A stretch of 38,788 nucleotides of DNA from Chloroflexota bacterium (GTDB lineage Bacteria > Chloroflexota > Limnocylindria > Limnocylindrales > CSP1-4). The notes beneath the pieces are model-generated. The model ran no database searches. It worked only from the letters and a program-made list of their open reading frames with translations, and was not told the origin of the DNA. How positions within the stretch are numbered: the first letter of the stretch is position 1; every line of letters begins with the position of its first letter. The DNA lies in NCBI GenBank assembly GCA_003152995.1, contig PMBR01000089.1, positions 109,893-148,680 of the forward strand, given 5' to 3'. A program made the position numbers and the translations under genes. This document shows, in pieces, positions 1 through 8,653 of the stretch.

Positions 1-218
1 GGGACGTCGGTCTGGCCCTCGTTGTCGTCGCCCCAGGCGACGACAACGCCGGACGGCACAGCCGCAGCCGCAGGCGCGGCGAGCGGCCCGGCCCATACCG
101 CCAGGAGCCCCGAGAGCAGGAGCAACGCCGGAGCGAGTCCCAGGAGCCGGACCAGCGGCCGTCGCGGAGCGGGCGAGCCGCTGTGGGAATGAACCGAGGC
201 TGATACGAGTGACTTCAC
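1..218 (-). CDS. N-terminal part of a secreted RCC1-repeat-like protein (truncated by window start)
   Basis: Reverse-strand reading from a GTG at 218 preceded by GAGAGGAG gives a signal-peptide-like segment (LVRLLGLAPALLLLSGLLAVWAGPLAAPAAAAVPS) followed by GVVVAWGDDNEGQTDV, the typical RCC1-like VxAWGDNxxGQTxVP motif. Confidence 0.6.
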   Translation of the reverse strand, partial: MKSLVSASVHSHSGSPAPRRPLVRLLGLAPALLLLSGLLAVWAGPLAAPAAAAVPSGVVVAWGDDNEGQTDV

Positions 219-542
219 CGAACTTCGCTCCTCTCGGTGTTCGCAGACCTGCGCCGTGCGCTCCCCTGGTCTGCCCCTGCTCGCGCGTCTAACCGATGTA
301 CCCAATGTCTGAGGGACTTACAGCGCCGCTCAACTCGCCGCGTCGTAGCGCGCGATCTGTGGCGGATCCATGCCGCCGGCGGCCTTCACACGTCCGAAGA
401 GCCCTCGACCCTCCGGGGGCGTGCCAGCCCAGCCTACTCCGATGGGGAGTGGAAGAACAGGCTGATATCGGCGCCGGACTGCGCCCGAAGCGGAGCGGAG
501 CGGAGCGGCGACGATAGCCTTGTAGGGGGTTCGAGTTGGACC

Positions 543-605
543 AGCCGAGTTGTACGACCCGCAGACTGACACCTTCAGCCCAACCGGATCGACGGCCCAC
601 TCAGG
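543..605 (+). pseudogene. Relic of a Kelch-type repeat
   Basis: Translation AELYDPQTDTFSPTGS just upstream of the pirin gene matches the repeat AELYDPxTGxFxPTGSM found in the intact Kelch protein at 8650-10119; no flanking Kelch ORF remains. Confidence 0.5.
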
Positions 606-735
606 ACAGAGGCTCGCGCCGAACCGCCAGACGGTGCCGGGCTGGTCGGGCGCGGGCGTGGGCGCAGCGGAGGCGCATGATCGCCTCGTCGAGCGCCACG
701 ACGCGCACGACGCCCACCCGACGAGGTTCGATCTC

Positions 736-1749
736 ATGCCCGCCATCACCGTCCCCGACATCACCGTCCTGCCCCGCATCCCGGAGCCCGACCCAACGGT
801 CGCCCGCATGCGCGCCGTGCGCAGCCTGACCACGGCCCCGCACGGGCTAGAGGGCGAAGGCTTTCCCGTTCGGCGGGCATTCGCGGGCGTCGACCTCGCC
901 GACCTCGACCCGTTCGTCCACCTCGACCAGATGGGCGAGGTCGAATACGCGCCGGGCGAGCCGAAGGGCACTCCCTGGCACCCGCACCGCGGCTTCGAAA
1001 CTGTGACCTACATGATCGACGGAACCTTCGAACACCAGGACTCGAACGGCGGCGGGGGCGTCATCACCAACGGCGACACGCAATGGATGACCGCCGGCGC
1101 CGGCATCCTGCATATCGAAAAGCCGCCGGAATGGCTCGTCGTGAGCGGCGGGCTCTTCCACGGATTCCAGCTCTGGGTGAATCTGCCGCGCGCTCAGAAG
1201 TGGTCGTCGCCGCGCTACCAGGACCTGCGCGCCAGCGAAGTGGCAATCGCGTCCTCGCCCGATGGCGGCGCGCTCGTCCGGATCATCGCCGGCGAAGTCG
1301 CCGGGCACAAAGGGCCGGGTTCGACCTATTCGCCGATGACGCTGGTCCACGCGACCCTGAACCCTGGCGCGCGCCTGACGCTACCCTGGCGAGCCGATTA
1401 CAACGCCCTCGTATACGCCATGGCCGGACACGGCACGGTCGGCGTGGAGGCTCGGCCGATCCAGACCGGGCAACTCGCCGTCTTCGGCCCCGGCGACGCT
1501 CTCACGATGGCCGCCTCGCAAGTGCAGGAAAGCCGCAGCCCGAACCTCGACCTCCTCATCCTGGGCGGCCGCCCGATCGGCGAGCCCGTCGCCTGGATGG
1601 GACCGTTCGTGATGAACACTCGCGAGGAAGTCGTTCAGGCCTTTGCCGACTACCAGGCCGGCCGCCTCGGCACGATCCCCGCCACGACGGCGGTCCACAA
1701 CACGCCGACGACGGTGGTCGAATCGGGCCAGGCTCGGGACCGAGGCTGA
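736..1749 (+). CDS. Pirin family protein
   Basis: ATG at 736 (MPAITVPDITVLPRIPEPD...). Motifs HPHRGFETVTYMIDGTFEHQDSNGGGGVITNGDTQWMTAGAGILHIEKPPE and FHGFQLWVNLPRAQKWSSPRYQ are characteristic of pirins. Confidence 0.92.
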   Translation: MPAITVPDITVLPRIPEPDPTVARMRAVRSLTTAPHGLEGEGFPVRRAFAGVDLADLDPFVHLDQMGEVEYAPGEPKGTPWHPHRGFETVTYMIDGTFEHQDSNGGGGVITNGDTQWMTAGAGILHIEKPPEWLVVSGGLFHGFQLWVNLPRAQKWSSPRYQDLRASEVAIASSPDGGALVRIIAGEVAGHKGPGSTYSPMTLVHATLNPGARLTLPWRADYNALVYAMAGHGTVGVEARPIQTGQLAVFGPGDALTMAASQVQESRSPNLDLLILGGRPIGEPVAWMGPFVMNTREEVVQAFADYQAGRLGTIPATTAVHNTPTTVVESGQARDRG

Positions 1750-1841
1750 CCCAACCGCCGTGCCGCGTTGCGATACGTGGAGCCGAACTTGACCGCCTGC
1801 GTGTCACGGCGATGATGAAGCCCCCCACCGAGGTGTAGACC

Positions 1842-2105
1842 ATGAACGCGCTGCAGATCCGCAAGACCTTGCTCTCAGGCCGCATCGGCCGGCGAATGGC
1901 CTGGCGCCCGAAGTTCTCGTCGAGAGGCAGACTCTCCGCCGTCGCGGCGAGGGGTCGGGTAGCGAACCTTCGTGTGTTCGCGGCGTTGGCCCTGGTGACC
2001 GGGCCCCTGGCGTTGTTCGCCATCTGGGCGACACGGTGGGTTCGCGAACGTCGCGTGCTCGTCAGCGTCGACGATCTGGGCGCCGCAACGGCCGAACCCG
2101 CCTGA
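1842..2105 (+). CDS. Small hypothetical protein with one TM segment
   Basis: 87-aa ORF with a central hydrophobic segment (FAALALVTGPLALFAIWATRW); no strong family assignment. Confidence 0.4.
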   Translation: MNALQIRKTLLSGRIGRRMAWRPKFSSRGRLSAVAARGRVANLRVFAALALVTGPLALFAIWATRWVRERRVLVSVDDLGAATAEPA

Positions 2106-2124
2106 AGTCCGCCCCTCGCGTCGC

Positions 2125-5100
2125 TCAGGGAAGAGGCGAGGAGTCGAAGCCGCCGGCCGGGTCCGCCTCGGCGTCCTCCGGGTCGGTGCCGTCGCCGGCA
2201 GAGTCGAAGCCGCCGGCCGGGTCCGCCTCGGCGTCCTCCGGGTCGGTGCCGTCGCCGGCGGAGTCGAAGCCGTCTGCGTAGCCGCCCGAACCGGAGCCAC
2301 GTAGCAGGTCGAACCGGCGCCAGCCGACCAATACCCTGCGCTCCCAACCGACCCAGGCAGCAGCGCCGGCCAGGAGCACCGCGGCCGCGACAGCCGTCAG
2401 CGTATCGAGGCTGACGATCTTCACGGTCGCCGAGACCTGCTGGTTCGTGGCGAATTGGAAGCCGTACATCCAGGTCGGCGAGGTGACCGAGTAGATGCCC
2501 TGAATCGTGTTGGGCAACCAGAGGGCCGAGAGATCCGGGTACATGAACGCAAAGACCAGGGCGGCGATCGCGCACACGCCGAGCACGAACCGGCGCGGGT
2601 TTCGCGCCGTCAGGGCGAAATAGGACCCGAGGACGCCCACGGTCACCGGAAGGAACGTCAGCGAGTCGGACGGCAACGCCTCGTGGATGAGGACGTCGTT
2701 CGGGGCGGCGATCCCAAGCCACCAGATGAGCACGACCGCAATCCCCGTCGGCACGAAGGGCGCGACCATCCGGCCTCGATCCTCGAACCCCTGGGCCTGG
2801 CGACGCTCGGAGCGCCAAAGAGGAAGGGCCAGCGCCAGGAGCGCCGCGACCAGGACCGCCGCGATCAGGAAGACGCGAGTGGTGATGACCACATCGCCTG
2901 TAGCCGTCCCGCAGACCGTGTTCCCGAAGTACTCCGTGGTGTCAACTCGAGCGAGCCCGCATAGCCCCGGTTTCAGGAGCCAGAGAACGCCCGGCGTCAG
3001 GAGCGCAGCGGCTCCGGCGACCCTGGCAAGCAGCCACGTGCGGCGCGACGGTCCATGCCACACCTCCGCCAGGAGGTATGCCAGGCCCAACAGGAAGAAC
3101 GGCAGCGCGGTGTAGAAGTGGTATTGGAACGAGGCGCGATCGATGCGCGACCACGACAACCACTGCCAGAAGAACGCCGCGGCGATCAGGGCCAGGCCGA
3201 GGTTCCGTCGCTTGAAAGCCTGCCAGGAAATGAAGGCCATGCCGGCGATGGCCATCCACCACAGGGCCGGGTTGCCGCCGTCGTGGATCCACGAGAACAT
3301 CCCCGGCACGTCGCTTCCGCTCGCGAACCAGACCGGCTTGAGATCCAGAGGCCAGGCCCACCACGGCGACGACGCCTGATGCGGTAGGCGCAGCGTGTCG
3401 TGATAGTTGTACATGGCGATGGTCAGATCCCAGAGCGTTTGCCCGGTGTGGCCCGCCGGCCATGCGTCCAGGCACGCGCCACTCTGGGCGTCGGCGCTCC
3501 AGCAGGCTATCGCCGGCTCCGGGCCGGTCGCCGCCGTCTGCTGCTGCCAGGGCATCGACCAGGGTATGTACAGCACGATGTACACGAGGAACGGAAGGAC
3601 GGCGATGCAGAACGCCGTCCAGGCGGCCGGGACACCGAAGCCTGAGCCCAGCCGCAACCAGCCTTCGGGCGCAGGTGACGGACGCTCGGCAAACGCGGCC
3701 GGGCTGTCCGGCCGAGGTGCGACGGCCAGCGGCCCCAACCCAAAGCGGCCGGCGACCCAGAAAGCGGCGCCGGCCATGATGCCGACTCCGAGGCCCGCCG
3801 CACCCGCTTCAAGGGCAACCTTGAACAGTGGCTGGAGATTGAACGGGAGCCCGAACGGGACAAAAAGCAGAGCGAGGGCGAAAGGCCCCACCAGCCCCAC
3901 GACAGGGGGCGCGCCGATGGCGAAGTACAGCTCTTCTCGGGTCCATGCAACAGGGCGGTAAGCGTTGCCGGCTGCCGCCAGACACGTGACCGCAAGCATG
4001 ATCACAAAGAACGTGTAGTTGGGGGCGCCGTTGTCCAGCGATCCCGGCGACGCCAGAAGCGCTCCGGCCAGAAGCAGACCCGACACGGTGGCGGTGGCGG
4101 CTCCCACGAACACCTTGTCCGGCGTGAGACGGGTGCGCGCGGCCCAGGCGATGCCGACGCCGACGGCGAGCGCCGCAGCAGTCAACAAGAGAAGGCACAC
4201 AAATGCGTTGCCCGTACCGGGCTCGTAGTTCATCTCCGCGATGGCCATCCAGCCCAATACCCCGGTGCCGGCGGCCAGGCCCAGGATCGTCACCAGCCTT
4301 CCGAGCGCCGACCTGATCAGGATCAGGACGCCGATGCTGGCGATGGCGTAGAAGGCGACCCATTTGGAGACCAGGGCAAGTCCGAGGACCACCCCCAGGA
4401 GCGGCATGCCCAGCCAGAAGACGAAACGGTTCTTCCACACCTTTAGCCAGATGACGGCGAAGATCAGGTACGCCAGCAGCAGGAAGCCGCCCACATAGGT
4501 GTCGTTCATGGCGATGCGGGACTGGGCGAAGAGCATCCCGTCCACAAGCGAGAAGAAGGCGATGAGCAGGCCGACGCTTCGACGCCGGAACAGGATTCGC
4601 GCGAGCAGGTAGAGACAGACGGCCGTCAGCGCGCCGAACAGGACGCCGACGATCCGCCAGGAGAAGGCGAACTGTCCGACGTCGACCGAGGCGGTCGAAC
4701 CATCGGGCGCGAAGGCCAGCAAGGCCTCACGATCGGCGCCCGGCATCTGCGTGACGTCGTCGATGCCGCGCACCTGGACCGCGTTGTCGACTCCGATCGC
4801 CACGGGCGCGAAAGGCAGCCCGGCGTCGGAGAAGACGGCGTTGCCGTTTGTCTCGATCGCGTAGACGGTCCAGCCCGTGCCGCCGGGCGTTCGGCCCAGG
4901 ACCTGCGCGACCTTCGTGGCATCGTCGAAGACCACCTGGGTAACCTCGCCGGGCATCTTCTTGAGCGGCTGATCGCCCTCCAGGGAGACGACGTAGGGGG
5001 TCGACGAGGCGTTCAGGCCGACCAGCAACAAGGAGTCGCCGGCGGTGACGTAATAGCGATAGATGCCCTGGCGAATCGCGTCCGGGTTGAGGGCGATCGA

Positions 5101-6894
5101 AGTTGCCGGCGAGTCGGTGTCGATGGTGGAGTTGATCACAAGGTGGCGGGCGTCCAATACCCCGACCCCGTTCCGATAGGCCACCAGGACCTCCGGAGTC
5201 GAGTCGGCCAGGTCGACACCCGGCAGCGCGCCAGAGTCGATTTCGTCTCGAATGCTCGTGATCTGATCCGTCGTGAGCGATCCCAGAGGCAACGCCACCT
5301 CGAGCCCGCCGGTCGAACTCATGGACTCCTGAACCGGCGCGGCATCGATCCCCACCAGGTCGGCCAGTGTTTGGGCTTCGGCGATCGCGTCCTGGATGCG
5401 GCTCGGGTCTGCGGTGACGATGGTCGGGCCCGCGCCCAGCGCAGCAAAATCGGCCGCTCCGGGAACCGCGCCGCGGCCTACGATCGTGCCGCCACCGGCG
5501 GCCAGGTCGATCGAGACGACGCTGCCGCTCGCGTCCGAAACGAGGATGTACGGCGGGCTCCCCACGAAGATGTGAGCGATCGAGAGGCCCGTGCTCACGC
5601 TCAGTTGCACGGCCGCCTTGACTGAGTTGGTTGCACCCGCTCGCAGATCGTCGAGCGAGTTCGTGTCGATGCTGTAGACCTTCCCGTCCGACGTGCCGAC
5701 GTAGATCAGGCCGCTGATGCTCGGGCCGGAGAGGGCGGACGCGCCCGGGATCGAATACGTGTGCGACAGGGCCCGTGTCCCGAGGTCGTAGGCTCGGACT
5801 TCCGAGCCGGTCGCGACGAAGATCCGGTCGCCGTATAGGGTTCCGTAGTTGGTCTGGGCATTGGGATCGGGAGTGGTGGCGCCCGGCGAGTCGACCGTTC
5901 GCTGCTGGACCACGGCGGCCTTGACCGGCACATCCAGACTGCCCGCAGCGGTGACCTTGTCGTCGGAGAAGAGCGTGATCCCGCCGGCAATGGCGTACTT
6001 GGCCAGGTGCGGATGAGTCCACTCGAATATGTCGTGCTGGATGCCGTAGCGCCACTCCTGCAGGAACTCCGTCGCGGTCCGGGCGTGGTAGACCTCGTCG
6101 AAGTACATCTGGGTTGGCTCGCCGAGGCGGTAGACCCGCATCGAGAGGATGACGACGATCAGCGCCACCACGACCCAGATGTCCGTCCTGTCCAGACGGC
6201 CGCGGGGCTCAGAGTCCAGGGCCGCCGATCGATCGGGGAATGCCGGCGGCCGCGCGAGCCTGTGCCAGGCCCTCATCACCCAACCCGGGACATACCGTGG
6301 CTGCGTCAGCGGATCCGGGTCCTCGCCGCTCTCGGGCTGATCGGGCGCGGCTTCGTCTGCCACTTCGAGCTGCGCTTCGTCCGCCGCCGTGGCCCCAGCT
6401 TCGTGGGGCGCCGCTTCGCTGGGCGCCGCTTCGTCCGCCGCCGCTTGGTGGCCTGCCGGTTCGCGCCGGCGCTCCCGGAACAACTCCAGGACACCGACGG
6501 ATAGCACCGCCAGGCCTGCGGCGGCGAGCCAGAAGCCCGCTCCTCTGGCGGGCGGCCACGGCACGAGCTGGCGCGCGGCCAGGTCGGCCACGCGCAGCCC
6601 GTAGCCGGCCAGAGCTACGGCGAAGAGCAGGAGGTAGGCCGGCGGGCGGTCGACCGGGACCGGGCTTTCGGAGACCAACCGGAGAGTCACGAGCAACAGA
6701 CATGCGGCCGCAGCCAGGAACATCAGGAAGACCCGGCCGTCGGAGATGCCCTTGTCGGTCCAGACGGGCAGCTCGCCGGGGCCGCCGCCGATCTGCCACC
6801 ACTGCAGGAGCGAGGACGCAACCACGACGATGGCGCCGATCGAGACGATCCCGCGCCCTCTGGTCAGCGCTGCCCCACTCGGCTGCGCGGTCAT
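2125..6894 (-). CDS. PMT-like (GT-C) phospholipid-carrier-dependent glycosyltransferase with a propeller-like insertion
   Basis: 1589 aa, many TM segments. PMT-like motifs: MYFDEVYHARTATEFL, THPHLAKYAIAGGITLF, SWRIVGVLFGALTAVCLYLLARILFRR, DGMLFAQSRIAMNDTYVGGF. PQQ/propeller-like segments (DGKVYSIDTNSL, LYGDRIFVATGSEVRAYDL) lie between the two PMT halves. Confidence 0.85.
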   Translation of the reverse strand: MTAQPSGAALTRGRGIVSIGAIVVVASSLLQWWQIGGGPGELPVWTDKGISDGRVFLMFLAAAACLLLVTLRLVSESPVPVDRPPAYLLLFAVALAGYGLRVADLAARQLVPWPPARGAGFWLAAAGLAVLSVGVLELFRERRREPAGHQAAADEAAPSEAAPHEAGATAADEAQLEVADEAAPDQPESGEDPDPLTQPRYVPGWVMRAWHRLARPPAFPDRSAALDSEPRGRLDRTDIWVVVALIVVILSMRVYRLGEPTQMYFDEVYHARTATEFLQEWRYGIQHDIFEWTHPHLAKYAIAGGITLFSDDKVTAAGSLDVPVKAAVVQQRTVDSPGATTPDPNAQTNYGTLYGDRIFVATGSEVRAYDLGTRALSHTYSIPGASALSGPSISGLIYVGTSDGKVYSIDTNSLDDLRAGATNSVKAAVQLSVSTGLSIAHIFVGSPPYILVSDASGSVVSIDLAAGGGTIVGRGAVPGAADFAALGAGPTIVTADPSRIQDAIAEAQTLADLVGIDAAPVQESMSSTGGLEVALPLGSLTTDQITSIRDEIDSGALPGVDLADSTPEVLVAYRNGVGVLDARHLVINSTIDTDSPATSIALNPDAIRQGIYRYYVTAGDSLLLVGLNASSTPYVVSLEGDQPLKKMPGEVTQVVFDDATKVAQVLGRTPGGTGWTVYAIETNGNAVFSDAGLPFAPVAIGVDNAVQVRGIDDVTQMPGADREALLAFAPDGSTASVDVGQFAFSWRIVGVLFGALTAVCLYLLARILFRRRSVGLLIAFFSLVDGMLFAQSRIAMNDTYVGGFLLLAYLIFAVIWLKVWKNRFVFWLGMPLLGVVLGLALVSKWVAFYAIASIGVLILIRSALGRLVTILGLAAGTGVLGWMAIAEMNYEPGTGNAFVCLLLLTAAALAVGVGIAWAARTRLTPDKVFVGAATATVSGLLLAGALLASPGSLDNGAPNYTFFVIMLAVTCLAAAGNAYRPVAWTREELYFAIGAPPVVGLVGPFALALLFVPFGLPFNLQPLFKVALEAGAAGLGVGIMAGAAFWVAGRFGLGPLAVAPRPDSPAAFAERPSPAPEGWLRLGSGFGVPAAWTAFCIAVLPFLVYIVLYIPWSMPWQQQTAATGPEPAIACWSADAQSGACLDAWPAGHTGQTLWDLTIAMYNYHDTLRLPHQASSPWWAWPLDLKPVWFASGSDVPGMFSWIHDGGNPALWWMAIAGMAFISWQAFKRRNLGLALIAAAFFWQWLSWSRIDRASFQYHFYTALPFFLLGLAYLLAEVWHGPSRRTWLLARVAGAAALLTPGVLWLLKPGLCGLARVDTTEYFGNTVCGTATGDVVITTRVFLIAAVLVAALLALALPLWRSERRQAQGFEDRGRMVAPFVPTGIAVVLIWWLGIAAPNDVLIHEALPSDSLTFLPVTVGVLGSYFALTARNPRRFVLGVCAIAALVFAFMYPDLSALWLPNTIQGIYSVTSPTWMYGFQFATNQQVSATVKIVSLDTLTAVAAAVLLAGAAAWVGWERRVLVGWRRFDLLRGSGSGGYADGFDSAGDGTDPEDAEADPAGGFDSAGDGTDPEDAEADPAGGFDSSPLP
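2141..2271. repeat. 60-bp tandem repeat, two full copies plus a partial copy, in the 3' end of the glycosyltransferase gene
   Basis: 2141-2200 and 2201-2260 are near-identical (gagtcgaagccgccggccgggtccgcctcggcgtcctccgggtcggtgccgtcgccggc[a/g]), followed by gagtcgaagcc. They encode GGFDSAGDGTDPEDAEADPA repeats. Confidence 0.95.
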
Positions 6895-7355
6895 TGCCAG
6901 AGGCTGACCGTCCGGCCGCCTCCCGACGCCCAGCGCAAGCCGTCGCCCTGCTCCGGCGCGACCAGGACGGTCAGGACGCCCGTCGAGACGGTTGGTGGGG
7001 CCGATTTCGTCGGTTCGGCGGGCGAGGGCGAGAGCGACGGCGACGGCGAAGGCGTGAGGGTGATGGCCGGCAGCGGCGACGGCGTCACGGAAGACAAGTG
7101 GCTGCCATCCGGGAGCCGCTGAGCCAGAGGAGATCCGGCGACAATGGCCAGAGCCACGACTGCAACTGTTGCTGCGGCGACGGCCGCGACGGCGAGGGCG
7201 AGGCGAAGCCCCGTGGACGTCTTCGGTCGTCCGAACCGGCGCTGGTCGGCCAGCAACATCCCGAGTGGAGGTGCCGAGCCGACCGCGCAGTCAAGCTCGG
7301 CGGCGTGCGCCTTCATTCGATCGCGAAGGGTTTGCTCGAAATCGAATGCACTCAT
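6891..7355 (-). CDS. Single-pass membrane protein, possible anti-sigma or sigma-associated protein
   Basis: 154 aa with cytoplasmic N-terminus, TM (LRLALAVAAVAAATVAVVALAIVAG) and Pro/Ser-rich exterior. Overlaps the upstream sigma gene (7352-7355) and the downstream PMT gene (6891-6894) by ATGA. Confidence 0.65.
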   Translation of the reverse strand: MSAFDFEQTLRDRMKAHAAELDCAVGSAPPLGMLLADQRRFGRPKTSTGLRLALAVAAVAAATVAVVALAIVAGSPLAQRLPDGSHLSSVTPSPLPAITLTPSPSPSLSPSPAEPTKSAPPTVSTGVLTVLVAPEQGDGLRWASGGGRTVSLWQ

Positions 7356-7909
7356 AGGTCGAGCACCTCCGGTCGCTTGCGCAGGGCGGCTACCCCTCGA
7401 GAAACGTTGGTTCGCACTCCCGCCGGCGAAAGCCCCATGACCCGGCCGATCTGGTCGTCGTCGAGGTCGAACAGGAACCGCAGCACGATCGCCTCATGCT
7501 GGCGAGGCGACAGGCAATCGCGAAGCTGGTCGAACCAGACGGCCGCCTCGACCCGGCCAAGAGAGTCGGCCGAGGCGGGCGGATCGTCGGTTCGAGACAA
7601 CGAATGCCAGGGCAGGACATGGCGCTTGTTGCGATCGATCACGATCCGGCGTGCGATCAGGAACAGCCAGGGGATCGGATCTGCGGCGGGACCGCGCCCG
7701 GCCTGCCAGGCTGCGAAGGCGCGACGGACCGTTTCGGCGGCCACGTCCTCGGCATCCTCGTGGTGTCTGACCAACACCCAGGCGTACCGGCAGAGCCGCG
7801 GCCACGCGGCAACGTAGATCTCCTCGAAGGCGGCGTCGGAATCCAGCGTCCTGGCTGGACTGGCTTCTGCCACCCTCAAGATCAAACCCCCTGCGAATGC
7901 GCTTGCCAC
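7352..7909 (-). CDS. ECF-type RNA polymerase sigma factor
   Basis: Region 2 (WPRLCRYAWVLVRHHEDAEDVAAETVRRAFAAW...IPWLFLIARRIVIDRNKR) and region 4 (LSPRQHEAIVLRFLFDLDDDQIGRVMGLSPAGVRTNVSRGVAALRK). Confidence 0.9.
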   Translation of the reverse strand: MASAFAGGLILRVAEASPARTLDSDAAFEEIYVAAWPRLCRYAWVLVRHHEDAEDVAAETVRRAFAAWQAGRGPAADPIPWLFLIARRIVIDRNKRHVLPWHSLSRTDDPPASADSLGRVEAAVWFDQLRDCLSPRQHEAIVLRFLFDLDDDQIGRVMGLSPAGVRTNVSRGVAALRKRPEVLDL

Positions 7910-8065
7910 ACTGAGGATAACGACACGGCACCACGATTTGTGTCATGCCGGTCGCGGCGGCGGCACGATCGCGAGCCCGGTCGCCGGATCGTCTCTCGGC
8001 CGGCCTTGGGCTTGCAGTTCGGGCGAAGATTGAACCCTCGCGGCAGCGCCTGCGTCAGATCAGGC

Positions 8066-8653
8066 ATGATCAGCGCGACAGCGAGGGGAGAGAGCCGCTT
8101 GGCGAGACCGATACAGGGGGCCGAGGCGAGGGAACGCGCGCGAGCGATCGCCTTCACGCGCCTGACGGCCGATCGCCTGGCGTCCTGCTACCGATTGGCC
8201 ACGGTCATTCTGGGCGATCCGATCGAGGCCGAAGACGCCACGCACGACGCCGCCGTTCGGGCCTGGGAACGCTGGGGCTCGCTCCGCGATCCGGACCGGT
8301 TCGATGCCTGGTTCGGGCGGATTCTCGTCAACGAATGCCGCGATCGCCTGCGAAGGCGCCGGACGAGACCGCCTGCGGCAGAACTCACAGAGCGCTACCA
8401 CGCCGGCCGGAGACTCGGCGACGGCACTCAAGCGATCGCCGAACGGCAGGCCCTCGCCCAGGCCATCGCCGAGCTCGAACCGGACCACCGTATCGCGATC
8501 GTTCTGCACTACTACCTCGAGCTCAGCGCGGAGCAGATCGCCGAACGGACGGGCGCGCGCGTGGGGACGGTCAAGTCGCGCCTCCACTATGGCCTCAAGG
8601 CGCTGCGGGCCGCGCAAGACGCATCCGCCCGGACCGAAGGAGGACGGCGTTGA
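8066..8653 (+). CDS. ECF-type RNA polymerase sigma factor
   Basis: ATG at 8066. Region 2 (RLATVILGDPIEAEDATHDAAVRAWERWGSLRDPDRFDAWFGRILVNECRDRLRR) and region 4 (ELEPDHRIAIVLHYYLELSAEQIAERTGARVGTVKSRLHYGLKALR). Confidence 0.92.
   Translation: MISATARGESRLARPIQGAEARERARAIAFTRLTADRLASCYRLATVILGDPIEAEDATHDAAVRAWERWGSLRDPDRFDAWFGRILVNECRDRLRRRRTRPPAAELTERYHAGRRLGDGTQAIAERQALAQAIAELEPDHRIAIVLHYYLELSAEQIAERTGARVGTVKSRLHYGLKALRAAQDASARTEGGRR

Noticed and set aside
6240-7817. 525-aa plus-strand ORF
   Set aside because: Arg/Ala-rich shadow of the PMT, membrane-partner and sigma genes on the minus strand.
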